From an uncultured Lachnospiraceae bacterium (GTDB taxonomy: Bacteria; Bacillota; Clostridia; Lachnospirales; Lachnospiraceae), in contig CAJTPU010000015.1 in assembly GCA_910578335.1 (NCBI GenBank), positions 7,414-71,413 of the forward strand: 64,000 nt of DNA, given 5' to 3'. The position numbers and the translations under genes are program-made. Below are positions 26,226 through 34,590 of the stretch, piece after piece; within the stretch, counting starts at the first letter, position 1; each line of letters begins with the position of its first letter. The notes below the pieces were generated by a model. That model was given only the letters and a program-made list of their open reading frames with translations, ran no database searches and had not been told where the DNA came from.

Positions 26226-27611
26226 CTATCCCATCACGGGAAAATCTATCTCATCCAGATACCGCTCCGCAAACTGCGGCTCCTTAGCCAGATTAAAAAC
26301 CTCTATTTGAGGCGGCAGTATGTCCGCGGCAGATATACCCCCCAACTGAAAAAGCTGCCCATCCGCCTGATATGCCGGTCCTTCCTGCGGCTGCCATTCC
26401 ATCTGCGCCCCGTACAAAAAAGCGCCCTCTAAGGCTGCATTTCCCACCGCCACGGTTTTCCCTGCAAGCTCCGCCGGCAGCAGCCCGATACGCGCCGCCG
26501 CTTTGGGACTTAAATAATATCCCATTCCGCCAGCCAGAAAAACCTTATCTATCTGCGAAAACGACTGTAAGCCATATTTTTCACATAAAATACGGATGCC
26601 CGCGCAGACAGCCGCTTTTGCCATCTGTAACTGCCGGACATAACCCTGCGTCAGCCGCACACCGCCAATCTCGATGCCCTCTTCAAAATACGGGTCTGTC
26701 AGAAGCCCCGTCTCGTCTAACAAGCCTTCCTCCAGAAGCCTTGCCGCAAGCGCCATCAAATCCGTACCGTAATTGTCCGCATTCCCCTCAAACGCCGGTC
26801 CCGCCGCCGTCGCCGTCGCCATCAGCCGCTCCTTGTTCCCCAAAACCATCTCTCCGTTGGTGCCCAAATCCAAAAGCAGCGTAATTTCCTGCCGCCTATG
26901 CATGGATAACGCAAAGATTCCCGCTGTAATATCCGCGCCCACAAAGGCGGAAATTCCCGGCAGAACCAAAGCCGGCAAGCCGAACAGGCTTGTCCTTATC
27001 TCGGCGAGCGTTTCCGGTAAAAAAGGAGCCTTTCCCATCCGGCTTACGTCCAAATCCATAAGCATATGCACCATGGTGGTGTTTGCCGCAATGACAATGC
27101 CGGAAATTGCATTTGCCGCGTTGTCCTGCTGCTTCTCACGCCCCGCAAGCGTCCTCTGAAACTGTGCAATCCCTACCTGCAAAACGTCCCTGATTTCCCT
27201 GCACATGGCTTTTTTCTTCTGCGCATCCTCCGCCGCCTCGATGCGGGAGAGCACGTCCGCGCCGTACTTTCCCTGCGGATTTAAGCAAGTAAAGGTATCC
27301 ACCACACACCCGTCCTGCAGGCTTCTAAGCTGCATCGCCACGGTTGTCGTACCGATATCCACCGCAGCCAGAAAGCCCTTTTGCCCTGCCGCAGCCCTGC
27401 TGCCCTGCTTTGCCTGTTCCTGCGTCACAGCACACAGAGACTCCTCCACGCGCCATGCTGCGCCACCCTCTGCGCTTTCACCTAATCCGGTTTCTCCACC
27501 GCAAAAAGTGCTGACGGTGTCCATCTTCTTTTTTCCAAAGCATCTGCCGCAGCCCGTGCAAATCCGGCAGCGGCTTCCTCTCTCAGACAAATTGGTTTCT
27601 TTCTCTGTCAT
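26226..27611 (-). CDS. ASKHA-domain ATPase, RACo/DUF4445-like
   Basis: A 461-residue protein. Residues about 80-461 form an ASKHA (actin/Hsp70/sugar kinase) ATPase fold: phosphate-1 motif AVDIGTTTVAMQL, LLLDLGTNGEMVLG, and the adenosine motif FLAGGMGYYL. This part matches the C-terminal domain of reductive activators of corrinoid proteins (RACo/RamA-type). The usual N-terminal 2Fe-2S ferredoxin domain is missing; instead there is a short Cys cluster (CRICTGCGRCFG, near residues 15-26) that could hold a metal or cluster. It overlaps the DUF4250 gene by 29 bp and must be translated with it. No corrinoid methyltransferase is seen nearby, so the target is unknown. Confidence 0.8.
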   Translation of the reverse strand: MTEKETNLSERGSRCRICTGCGRCFGKKKMDTVSTFCGGETGLGESAEGGAAWRVEESLCAVTQEQAKQGSRAAAGQKGFLAAVDIGTTTVAMQLRSLQDGCVVDTFTCLNPQGKYGADVLSRIEAAEDAQKKKAMCREIRDVLQVGIAQFQRTLAGREKQQDNAANAISGIVIAANTTMVHMLMDLDVSRMGKAPFLPETLAEIRTSLFGLPALVLPGISAFVGADITAGIFALSMHRRQEITLLLDLGTNGEMVLGNKERLMATATAAGPAFEGNADNYGTDLMALAARLLEEGLLDETGLLTDPYFEEGIEIGGVRLTQGYVRQLQMAKAAVCAGIRILCEKYGLQSFSQIDKVFLAGGMGYYLSPKAAARIGLLPAELAGKTVAVGNAALEGAFLYGAQMEWQPQEGPAYQADGQLFQLGGISAADILPPQIEVFNLAKEPQFAERYLDEIDFPVMG

Positions 27612-27756
27612 AATGATAATCTATCCCCGCCAGTCTTTCTTCCAGTTCTTTTCTGTCAGTCTCAAGCTGTATACACAGCTCGTCCAAATCCTTGTAAAAA
27701 TCCCGCAGCTTCATATTGACAAAGCCAAGCAGCATCACAGGGTCCTTCGGTATCAT
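27583..27756 (-). CDS. DUF4250 small protein
   Basis: A 57-residue protein beginning MIPKDPVMLLGFVNMKLRDF and ending in YHYDRERNQFV, a pattern I recognise as DUF4250. GGAGG lies 10 nt before the ATG. It is predicted to be helical, with a heptad-like middle. Its last 29 bases overlap the start of the ASKHA gene in another frame, so the two proteins are translationally coupled. Function unknown. It is preceded by a leader of about 175 nt with two inverted repeats and a strong promoter. Confidence 0.82.
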   Translation of the reverse strand: MIPKDPVMLLGFVNMKLRDFYKDLDELCIQLETDRKELEERLAGIDYHYDRERNQFV

Positions 27757-27782
27757 AAACGCACTTCCTCCGATTTTAAACT

Positions 27783-27823
27783 AAACAGGTGATTGCAAAA
27801 TCTGGATTTTCAACCACCTGTTT
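27783..27823 (-). promoter_or_regulatory. Hairpin in the DUF4250 leader next to the ribosome site
   Basis: AAACAGGTG (27783-27791) pairs with CACCTGTTT (27815-27823); further pairs TTG/CAA and AAAAT/ATTTT lengthen it. It ends about 17 nt upstream of GGAGG. Confidence 0.6.
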
Positions 27824-27854
27824 GCCGCATAAAAATGGTATTCTTATTATAGTA

Positions 27855-27937
27855 TTAGGGCGTCAAAAGCCCTGATTGCAGTTGCTTGTTGTCAATTTGA
27901 CAGATAACGTTTTCTGACAGGGCTTTTGACACCCTAA
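27855..27937 (-). repeat. 20-bp inverted repeat at the start of the DUF4250 leader
   Basis: Arms 27855-27874 and 27918-27937 pair at 19 of 20 positions around a 43-nt interior. The interior holds a palindrome TGTCAATTTGACA (27890-27902) and a near-palindrome CAGATAACGTTTTCTG (27901-27916) with a central CG. The right arm falls at the predicted transcription start. Confidence 0.7.
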
Positions 27938-27939
27938 TC

Positions 27940-27968
27940 ATTATAGGAAAAAAAGGCGGCTGTTTCAA
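27940..27968 (-). promoter_or_regulatory. Promoter of DUF4250-ASKHA transcript
   Basis: On the minus strand TTGAAA, 17 nt, TATAAT. The transcript would start near 27933, giving a leader of about 175 nt. Confidence 0.75.
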
Positions 27969-28038
27969 GGAGATTTTGACAGTCCGGCAAAAACGGCAAT
28001 TTTGACAATCCAAAAGCGCCCGCTTTCACAGCCCCGTA

Positions 28039-30309
28039 TCACCAAAAGCCTGTCCAGCCGTATATTCCGTAGAGCGATATCCACTTTGCAAAATCAAGCC
28101 CCAGCACAGCCAGCACAAGAGGCAGAGCCAGCATAAGAAAGGACAGGAAAGAAGCCTGCAGATAGCTCTTCCGATTCCAAGACCAGAACAGCACCACCGC
28201 TCCGACCAAGAGAAGCGCCAAAAGCTGAGAAAAAACCGCCGCCGCAATCAGTATCAAAATGGGAATATCCGCCGCTTTTCCGAAATACATGGGAAGGTTT
28301 CTGACGGAAAGCCAGACGCCGTGCAGGGGATATACCCTGTTTATGGACGCCGCGCGGAATATCCATGGCAGCACCGCGGCACAGACGGCGCACAGAATAT
28401 ATACGTTTATCTTCTGCAAAAGCACCTGCCGCCTGCCCTTATGCGTTGCCGCCAGCAGATACCAGGATTTTTGCCGGTACTCCATCGCCACCGCGCCGCT
28501 AAATGCAAATATCATACAAAGCGTAAGCAGCAGACAGTCCGTCAGAAAGCTCTCGTCCATTTTTCCAAACAAATAGCGGTAACCCGTATCGTAGATAAAA
28601 TAGCCGCCCTCTGCTTTTATATGTGCGTATTGCTCTTCCACCCGCGCAAAAGACGGATAAAAGGTAAGCACGCCCAGCCATGGAAGCTTCATTTCGTCTG
28701 CAGTGCTTTCTTCAATGCTGCCGTCCGCCGCAAGCTCCTCGATACGCGCAAGCTGCGCAAAAGCCTCGTCAAACCGCTCCTTCTCCCGCAGGACTACCGC
28801 CTCTTTTTCCTCCGTCAGCCTGCCCTCTAAAGAAAACATCATCTCCGCATAATATGCTTCCTTCGCCGGACAGGTATAGCTTTTCCCTAAATCGTTCCAG
28901 CCAATCAGCAGCGCTGCAAAAAGCAGCACCGGCAGGGCACGGTTTGTAAAAAGAATTTTATACCCTTCATGCCGAAGCAGGCTCTGATATGGGCGAAACG
29001 GCAGCATCAGCCTGCGTGCTTTTTGCATCACAAGGCTTCTTCCCCTTAAGAACAAGAGAAATGCTGCCGTTACCCCTGCCGCTCCAAACAAAGTCAGACA
29101 CAGCAGTGCCGCAGTAAGCCTCGACACTGCATTCCCTCCCACATTAAAATTCAAGTATCCCCCATAGAGCCGTTCTGTTTCCAATATGCCAAAAAAAGAC
29201 AGATACTTAAATATGTGGAGCGCAGAACCTGCCGGTATTGCCGCATAACACAAGCCATTGCCAAAAAGAAAGCCCGCCCCCGCAAGCTGCGGCGTAAAGC
29301 TTTTTGCCGCCCGGACGGATACTGCCGTAAGCATTGCGCCAAACCCAAAGAGCAGGGCTGCTTTTGTCAAAACGGCAAGCACAATATACTCTCCTACCGT
29401 AATTGCCAGACTGCTCTCCATGTAAGCGCCCACCGACTGTATCTGCGCGGAAAAATCTCCCAGCCCCGCAGTCATGGAGGCATACAGCAGGTTTTCACCG
29501 TAAAACAGGACGGCAAACGCCGTTACATGTATAAAAAGCGCCAGAAGCTTCGCCCCAATGCATACCGCGACGCCGTTTTTGGCAGCCCTTGTCATATAAA
29601 ACAACCCCTTTTCTTTTTCCTCCCCAATCAGGTCTCCCACAAAGAAGAACAGAGACAAGAGCAGAAAAATATCCGTACTGCGGCTCTCCATTGCCATCCG
29701 AATCCCTTTAGACGGATAAAAACGAATGTTTTTATCGGAAAGCGCTCTGTGGTCAGCCGCGCTTTTTTCAATGTTTTGGCTGCCAAACCGTGACGCGGTC
29801 TTAAAAATGGAAATGCTGCGCAGCCTTTCTGCCTGCTCTTCAATACTTTTAAGATAAGCGCCGTACCCTCTTATTTTTTCTATCTCCTCATACAGCTCGT
29901 TAAGCAGCGCTCTTTCCTTGTCCAAATCATCCGTATATTTCAAATAGCCGCCTTCTGTAAGCTCCTCCATATAGGTTTCGTAAATAGCAGGATTTTCCTG
30001 CAGCAGTTGCGCGGCAAGTGCATCTCCCGCCTCGTCGCCCCATGCCTGCAGGGAGAGAATCTCCTGCAGTATGGCAATATTGTCCAGCTTCTCCTGCAGC
30101 GCCTTGATATATTCCCATTTTTCCTGCTCGTCCATGCCGGACATATCAGAGGCTGCCGTCCGGTAGGCAAAAAGAGAAGGCTTTCCTTCCCTCGGCTGGT
30201 TCCCATACCAGAGCACAAAAAGATTGAGCGCCAGAAGAATCCCCAGACACGCCAGAAAACTGCGTTTTCTCCATATTTTCAACAATTCAAAGCCCGTCAG
30301 TCCAAACAT
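28039..30309 (-). CDS. ABC-2 type exporter permease with internal duplication
   Basis: A 756-residue membrane protein, about twice the usual size of an ABC-2 permease. Each half starts with a similar element: a cytoplasmic segment then a long helix (ELLKIWRKRSFLACLGILLA near residue 8; EGYKILFTNRALPVLLFAAL near 445), followed by an extracytoplasmic region with charged helices and a group of helices. This suggests a fused tandem permease. It overlaps the ATPase gene by 13 bp and belongs to the lipoprotein-ATPase-permease operon behind a two-component system. Such sets often export or confer resistance to peptides; the cargo is unknown. A weak hairpin (AAAGCGGGCGCTTT) follows the stop. Confidence 0.8.
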   Translation of the reverse strand: MFGLTGFELLKIWRKRSFLACLGILLALNLFVLWYGNQPREGKPSLFAYRTAASDMSGMDEQEKWEYIKALQEKLDNIAILQEILSLQAWGDEAGDALAAQLLQENPAIYETYMEELTEGGYLKYTDDLDKERALLNELYEEIEKIRGYGAYLKSIEEQAERLRSISIFKTASRFGSQNIEKSAADHRALSDKNIRFYPSKGIRMAMESRSTDIFLLLSLFFFVGDLIGEEKEKGLFYMTRAAKNGVAVCIGAKLLALFIHVTAFAVLFYGENLLYASMTAGLGDFSAQIQSVGAYMESSLAITVGEYIVLAVLTKAALLFGFGAMLTAVSVRAAKSFTPQLAGAGFLFGNGLCYAAIPAGSALHIFKYLSFFGILETERLYGGYLNFNVGGNAVSRLTAALLCLTLFGAAGVTAAFLLFLRGRSLVMQKARRLMLPFRPYQSLLRHEGYKILFTNRALPVLLFAALLIGWNDLGKSYTCPAKEAYYAEMMFSLEGRLTEEKEAVVLREKERFDEAFAQLARIEELAADGSIEESTADEMKLPWLGVLTFYPSFARVEEQYAHIKAEGGYFIYDTGYRYLFGKMDESFLTDCLLLTLCMIFAFSGAVAMEYRQKSWYLLAATHKGRRQVLLQKINVYILCAVCAAVLPWIFRAASINRVYPLHGVWLSVRNLPMYFGKAADIPILILIAAAVFSQLLALLLVGAVVLFWSWNRKSYLQASFLSFLMLALPLVLAVLGLDFAKWISLYGIYGWTGFW

Positions 30310-31031
30310 AGCGCATCCTCTCCAAAAATCTCCATATATATCCGCTCCGGATTATCTTCCCCGTTATGCTTTTCGCGAAGCGCCCCAACCGTACCGCACG
30401 CCGCAATCTGCCCTTCCTTTAGAAAGATAATTTCCTTGGCGATGGACCAGATATCGGAAATTACATGGGTGGAAACCAGAATGATTTTATCGCCCGATAT
30501 TTCTTTGATTTTTTCCCGAATCCGAATGCGTTCCTTCGGGTCAAGCCCCGCTGTCGGCTCATCCAGCACTACCAGCTTGGGATTCCCCATCACTGCCTGT
30601 GCAATCAAAAGGCGTTGTTTCATGCCGCCGGAATAAGCGCTGATAGGGCTGTTTCCCCTGTCCGTGAGATTGACAAGCGCAAGCACCCTTTCGATTTCCG
30701 CTTTCATCTCCTTTTTGGGAATATCCTTTAACGCCGCCATATAACTCAAAAAGCGCCTGCCCGAAAAAGTTTCATACAGCCCCTGCTGCTGGGGGGCATA
30801 GCCAAGAATCCCCCGATAAGACGCTCCCAGCGCCGCCGTTTCCTTTCCGTTCCACAAGATTCTGCCCGCCGAAGCCTTCACATTGCCCGTAATCAGATTC
30901 ATCAGCGTAGATTTGCCCGCTCCGTTCGGTCCAAGCAGCCCGTAAATTCCCTCCGTCAGCACAAGGGAAACATCTGCAAGCGCCTTTTTTTCCTTATACC
31001 GCTTCGTCACATTCTGCAAGGTAAGCTCCAT
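30297..31031 (-). CDS. ABC transporter ATP-binding protein
   Basis: A 244-residue ATPase with Walker A GPNGAGKST, signature SAYSGGMKQRL, Walker B LVVLDEPTAGLD and the switch His in VSTHV. It energises the duplicated permease encoded next. Its ATG shares one base with the stop of the upstream lipoprotein gene and is preceded by GGGGAGGGGAAGG. Members of this subfamily pair with ABC-2 permeases for export. Confidence 0.93.
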   Translation of the reverse strand: MELTLQNVTKRYKEKKALADVSLVLTEGIYGLLGPNGAGKSTLMNLITGNVKASAGRILWNGKETAALGASYRGILGYAPQQQGLYETFSGRRFLSYMAALKDIPKKEMKAEIERVLALVNLTDRGNSPISAYSGGMKQRLLIAQAVMGNPKLVVLDEPTAGLDPKERIRIREKIKEISGDKIILVSTHVISDIWSIAKEIIFLKEGQIAACGTVGALREKHNGEDNPERIYMEIFGEDALCLD

Positions 31032-32449
31032 TACCTTCCCCTCCCCAGCGTGGTAACCGGTTTATAGCCTGCCACACTGTTATACAAATCTTCCTTGGAT
31101 ATCAAGGCATATTTGTACTGCAGTATCTCATAGCTGCCATCCCCATTATCTTTTGCATCATAGTCGTAAATCACAAGCACCTCCTGCTCTGTTTCCGCCA
31201 GAATATCCAGCTCCCAGCCCAGAGACAGGTTCGTAAGCGTGCTTCTTTTTACTTCTCCCGATTCCATATCCACAAAGTACAGGGACTTATCGTTCACATC
31301 CTCTGTACTGACACAGCACAAGGTATCCCCCAGTACATAATAAATATAATTTTGCTTCAGGGAGGCAAGAACAGACTGCTCCCCTGTATCCAGGTTCAGC
31401 CTTGTGATTTCCCCGCTTACCGAATTGGCAATAAAAAGCATACCTCCTTTTACCGCGCAATAACTCATCTCTTTATTGTCCGTGCGGTATATCTCCTTTT
31501 TCTCCTGCGCTGCCACATCGAAAGTACTGTATATTGTACTGCTGTTCTGCCATACCTCCCGCCATTCATCATCATCCAGACGCATAACATCCCTCTCACT
31601 CATGCCATTCGGATACACCACGCTGCTTAAGACAAGCAGACTGCCGTGCCCTCCTATCACCTTATATTGGCTATTGTCCCCAAAATCAAGAGAAGCGCCC
31701 TCTGTCATTTTATTTTCCGCAATACAATACTTGCAGAGCCTGCGCTCCTTTGCCAGCGTATACGCCTGATTTCCTTCCTGTTCAAAAACAGGCTCCTTTA
31801 TCACAAACCAAAGTGCATCCTCACTGCCAAATACAAGCTTTTCCACCACCGTATCTTGCGGAAAGGTATATATCTTTTTTCTGTCAGAGCCGTCAAGCTC
31901 CATACGGTAGAGTGCCGGCGCTGCCATATCCGGCTTACCCCCTCCGTCACCCCCTTCAAAAACTACAACCGTTCCGTCGTCATCATATTCCCGTCCCAGA
32001 ACATAGAGCGTTTCCTCCCACACAAAAAGCAAGGGGTCTCTTCCAAATTCATCATCTAAAAAAACGCTGCTGCATGTGGCGCTATCGTGCAGGCAGGCAC
32101 TGTCAGAGCATAAATATACCTCTTCTCTTTGGGCATAATCTATGTAAGTTAAATGCCTTCCATAAAGCCCATCCGCTATTTTCTGACTCTCCGTAAACCG
32201 GTAATATCCCTGCTCCGTTCCAAAATGATTGGAAAATACTGCATTTTCATCGCTTAACAGGACAAAGCCCCCTCCGTCTTTCGTCTCTCCCTCTCCCTTC
32301 TGTTCAGAAAATCCCGGTTCTTCAGAATTCATGGGAATCACGATATCCTCCGGTCTCTCCGGTTTTTGCCGCTGTGGAATATTGGGATTTGCACATGCCG
32401 TAAGCATCGCCAGAAATGCATAAAAAAGAAACATCAGAAATTTTTTCAT
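31031..32449 (-). CDS. Lipoprotein, probable beta-propeller (DUF5050-like)
   Basis: A 472-residue protein with signal peptide and lipobox LTAC. The mature part has repeated short motifs typical of propeller or read-out proteins (ALYRMELDGSDRKKIYTF; ITRLNLDTGEQSVL; LYFVDMESGEVKRSTL) and one Cys pair (CSDSACLHD). The first gene of a lipoprotein-ATPase-permease operon, it may present or sense the transported compound outside the membrane. AAGGAGG lies 10 nt upstream of the ATG. A hairpin and a TTGAC direct repeat lie in the leader region between this gene and the kinase gene. Confidence 0.78.
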   Translation of the reverse strand: MKKFLMFLFYAFLAMLTACANPNIPQRQKPERPEDIVIPMNSEEPGFSEQKGEGETKDGGGFVLLSDENAVFSNHFGTEQGYYRFTESQKIADGLYGRHLTYIDYAQREEVYLCSDSACLHDSATCSSVFLDDEFGRDPLLFVWEETLYVLGREYDDDGTVVVFEGGDGGGKPDMAAPALYRMELDGSDRKKIYTFPQDTVVEKLVFGSEDALWFVIKEPVFEQEGNQAYTLAKERRLCKYCIAENKMTEGASLDFGDNSQYKVIGGHGSLLVLSSVVYPNGMSERDVMRLDDDEWREVWQNSSTIYSTFDVAAQEKKEIYRTDNKEMSYCAVKGGMLFIANSVSGEITRLNLDTGEQSVLASLKQNYIYYVLGDTLCCVSTEDVNDKSLYFVDMESGEVKRSTLTNLSLGWELDILAETEQEVLVIYDYDAKDNGDGSYEILQYKYALISKEDLYNSVAGYKPVTTLGRGR

Positions 32450-32472
32450 ATTTTGAAAGCCTCCTTAAACAG

Positions 32473-32490
32473 CTCCGCGGATGCGCGGAG
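32473..32490 (-). promoter_or_regulatory. Hairpin in the leader of the lipoprotein-ABC operon
   Basis: CTCCGCG and CGCGGAG pair perfectly around 4 nt. On the minus strand there is no T-run after it, so it is more likely a leader or mRNA-stability hairpin than a full terminator of the kinase gene. Confidence 0.5.
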
Positions 32491-32521
32491 TCTTATTTTA
32501 AGAAAAGCTTATCGCACAAAA

Positions 32522-32537
32522 GTCAAAATCCGGTCAA
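32522..32537 (-). promoter_or_regulatory. 11-bp-spaced TTGAC repeat, candidate response-regulator site 1
   Basis: On the minus strand TTGAC, 6 nt, TTGAC, overlapping the kinase stop codon and followed by TTTTGTGCGATAAG. The same layout occurs at 34543-34558 before the response regulator gene. An 11-bp period is typical of OmpR/PhoB-type sites. Confidence 0.55.
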
Positions 32538-33835
32538 ATCGAAAGCATAAATGTTACCGAGGCGCCGCCCGCTTCTTGGTTGGAAAGCCTAAGGATGCCG
32601 CCATGTTTTTTACAGAGAATCCGGCAAATGGCAAGTCCCATGCCGGAATGATTTTTATCCGCCCCTTCCAATGCAAGGTAAGGATTTTTGCAATGCAATA
32701 TTTTTTCTGGAAAACCGCAGCCATCGTCCGACACCGTCACGCAGAGATTTCCCGCTTCGTCTGAGAAGGACAGGTGAATCCTGCTTTTTGCAAACCGCAT
32801 GGCATTGCCAATCAAATTTTCCAGAATCCGGTACAATACCTGCGCATCCAGGCAAAGCGTCTCTTTCTTTACCTGATTGTCTGCCGTGAGCATAAGCCCC
32901 TCCGGCTCCGCCAGCCTGACAAAATCAGCAAGCATGTCCTGATACAGCGCGGGAAAATCCACCTCCCTGCGCATAACCGCAAGCTCCTCTAAATGGTTGA
33001 TGGTTCTGACAGATTCCGTATACCTCTCCAGCCGTTCCGCAGCCCTTTTGATATTGCCGGCATGGGAAAGCAGCATATCCTGTGACAGCTTCCCCTTAGG
33101 TACATTTATCTGCAGATATTCCGCATGTCCCTTAATAATGGCAATGGGATTCCTTAAATCATGCGCCACCGAAGCCTGCAGGCTGCGTCTTTCCTCCAGC
33201 ATCTCCCACATTCTTTTATAGTTTTCCTGCAGGGCTGCTCTCATCTGTTCAAAGGAGCGGCACAGCGCGCCCATCTCGTCCGCCGAAGCATACGCAATGG
33301 CAAAATCCAGATTCTGCTCCGCAATACACGCCGCCGCATCCGCCAGAATATCAATAGGCGGTTTCAGCTTCTTTTGAAAAAACCTCCGGCAGCAAAGCAA
33401 AATGCCAAAGAGGGAAAACAACGCCGGCAGCAGCGCCATCGCACCATAACAGCCAAAATAGAGCAGCTTTTTTTTGGGCGTCAGAAACGCAACGGCGTTG
33501 TCATACGATTCCAGTGCGTACCTTGTGGATACGATATCAGGCTTTACCGGTTTTCCATCCTCCTCCGCCGCCAGTATCGCTGCCTCCATAAAATCTCCGT
33601 TCAGTTCCATCAGATGTACACAAGACGTTGTCGTTCCGTCATCCATCTTCTCTTCCACATGCAGATAGACGGCATCCTTATCCGGCAGAAGCCAGCGCTG
33701 CACCCTGATGCTCACCAGAATCACTGCTGCCGATAACACCACCACCAGCATAAACGTTGTCATCACATACCGGAAAAAAGCTTTCTGCAACGGCATACGC
33801 AGTTTTACGCGCTCTTCCTTTTTTATCTGTTCCAT
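32534..33835 (-). CDS. Sensor histidine kinase
   Basis: About 433 residues: helix 1 near 27-46, an extracytoplasmic loop of about 75 residues, helix 2 near 125-149, a HAMP-like linker, the HisKA dimerisation domain with phospho-acceptor His225 in SVAHDLRNP, and an HATPase domain (NLIGNAMRFA, DDGCGFP, GMGLAI). The start at 33835 follows GGGGAGTGGGG and overlaps the response-regulator gene by 13 bp. It should phosphorylate that regulator and is linked to the downstream lipoprotein-ABC operon by a shared DNA motif, suggesting that it detects a compound handled by that transporter. Confidence 0.92.
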   Translation of the reverse strand: MEQIKKEERVKLRMPLQKAFFRYVMTTFMLVVVLSAAVILVSIRVQRWLLPDKDAVYLHVEEKMDDGTTTSCVHLMELNGDFMEAAILAAEEDGKPVKPDIVSTRYALESYDNAVAFLTPKKKLLYFGCYGAMALLPALFSLFGILLCCRRFFQKKLKPPIDILADAAACIAEQNLDFAIAYASADEMGALCRSFEQMRAALQENYKRMWEMLEERRSLQASVAHDLRNPIAIIKGHAEYLQINVPKGKLSQDMLLSHAGNIKRAAERLERYTESVRTINHLEELAVMRREVDFPALYQDMLADFVRLAEPEGLMLTADNQVKKETLCLDAQVLYRILENLIGNAMRFAKSRIHLSFSDEAGNLCVTVSDDGCGFPEKILHCKNPYLALEGADKNHSGMGLAICRILCKKHGGILRLSNQEAGGASVTFMLSI

Positions 33836-34497
33836 CGATACCCCACTCCCCATACCGTCTCAATATAAGTCCTGCCGGTTACTTCCTGCAGCTTCTGCCT
33901 TATCCTGCGGACATGCTCCTTTATCACGCCGGCGTCCCCCTCCGCCTCCAGTCCCCACACTGCTTCATAAAGGCGCTCTCTGTCAAAAACCTGTCCGGCA
34001 TTGGTTATCAGAAATTCTATCACATCAAACTCTCTCTTGGAAAAAGAAATTTCCCGCTCCTGCCAGAACACGGTGCGGCTGGAAAGGTTGACAAGCAGCC
34101 CGCCCGCAGCAAAAAGCTTCTGGCTGTTTCTGCTCCGCTCATCCCGCCTTAAATGCGCAGCAATCCGCGCCGTCACCTCCGGCAGGCTGAAGGGCTTTGT
34201 GATATAGTCGTCGCCCCCCGTGAGAAAGCCGTTGACCTTGTCCTGCTCCGTAATACGTGCCGTGAGAAACACAATGGGACACGCTACATTGTCCCGAATC
34301 ATTTTGCAGAGAGACAGCCCGTCCGTATCCGGCATATTGATGTCCAACAGAATCAAATCCGGCGCAAATGTAAGCTGCCGCAGCGCCGCTTCCGCCCCGT
34401 TTGCCGTATAAGTCAAATATCCCTCATTCTGCAGGTGTGCCGCAAGTAAGTCCGTCAGCATCACCTCATCATCCACAATCAAAATTTTATATTTCAT
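33823..34497 (-). CDS. OmpR-family response regulator
   Basis: A 224-residue regulator with receiver domain (acidic pocket DD at 9-10, phospho-acceptor D52 in LLDINMP, K101 in ITKPF) and a C-terminal winged helix (FSKREFDVIEFLITNAGQ; VKEHV-type recognition segment IKEHVRRIRQKL). It overlaps the kinase gene downstream. The 11-bp-spaced TTGAC repeat upstream of its own gene (34543-34558) recurs before the lipoprotein-ABC operon, so it probably controls both. Confidence 0.94.
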   Translation of the reverse strand: MKYKILIVDDEVMLTDLLAAHLQNEGYLTYTANGAEAALRQLTFAPDLILLDINMPDTDGLSLCKMIRDNVACPIVFLTARITEQDKVNGFLTGGDDYITKPFSLPEVTARIAAHLRRDERSRNSQKLFAAGGLLVNLSSRTVFWQEREISFSKREFDVIEFLITNAGQVFDRERLYEAVWGLEAEGDAGVIKEHVRRIRQKLQEVTGRTYIETVWGVGYRWNR

Positions 34498-34542
34498 TCT
34501 TTCCTCTCACACTAACCTCCTGACAAAGGATAACACAGAAAA

Positions 34543-34558
34543 GTCAAAATTTGGTCAA
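34543..34558 (-). promoter_or_regulatory. 11-bp-spaced TTGAC repeat, candidate response-regulator site 2
   Basis: On the minus strand TTGACC, AAATT, TTGAC then TTTTCTGTGTTATCC; the part TTTTGACTTTT and the downstream spacing match site 1 at 32522-32537. It lies 46 bp before the regulator start. Confidence 0.55.
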
Positions 34559-34590
34559 GTCCTTTCGGAACCGTCCCGCAGATACCCTTT

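Noticed and set aside
27855..28010. CRISPR-like or tandem array of TTGACA-type motifs
   Set aside because: Several TTTTGACA copies occur but spacing is irregular and there are no equal spacers; better explained as promoter and leader structure.
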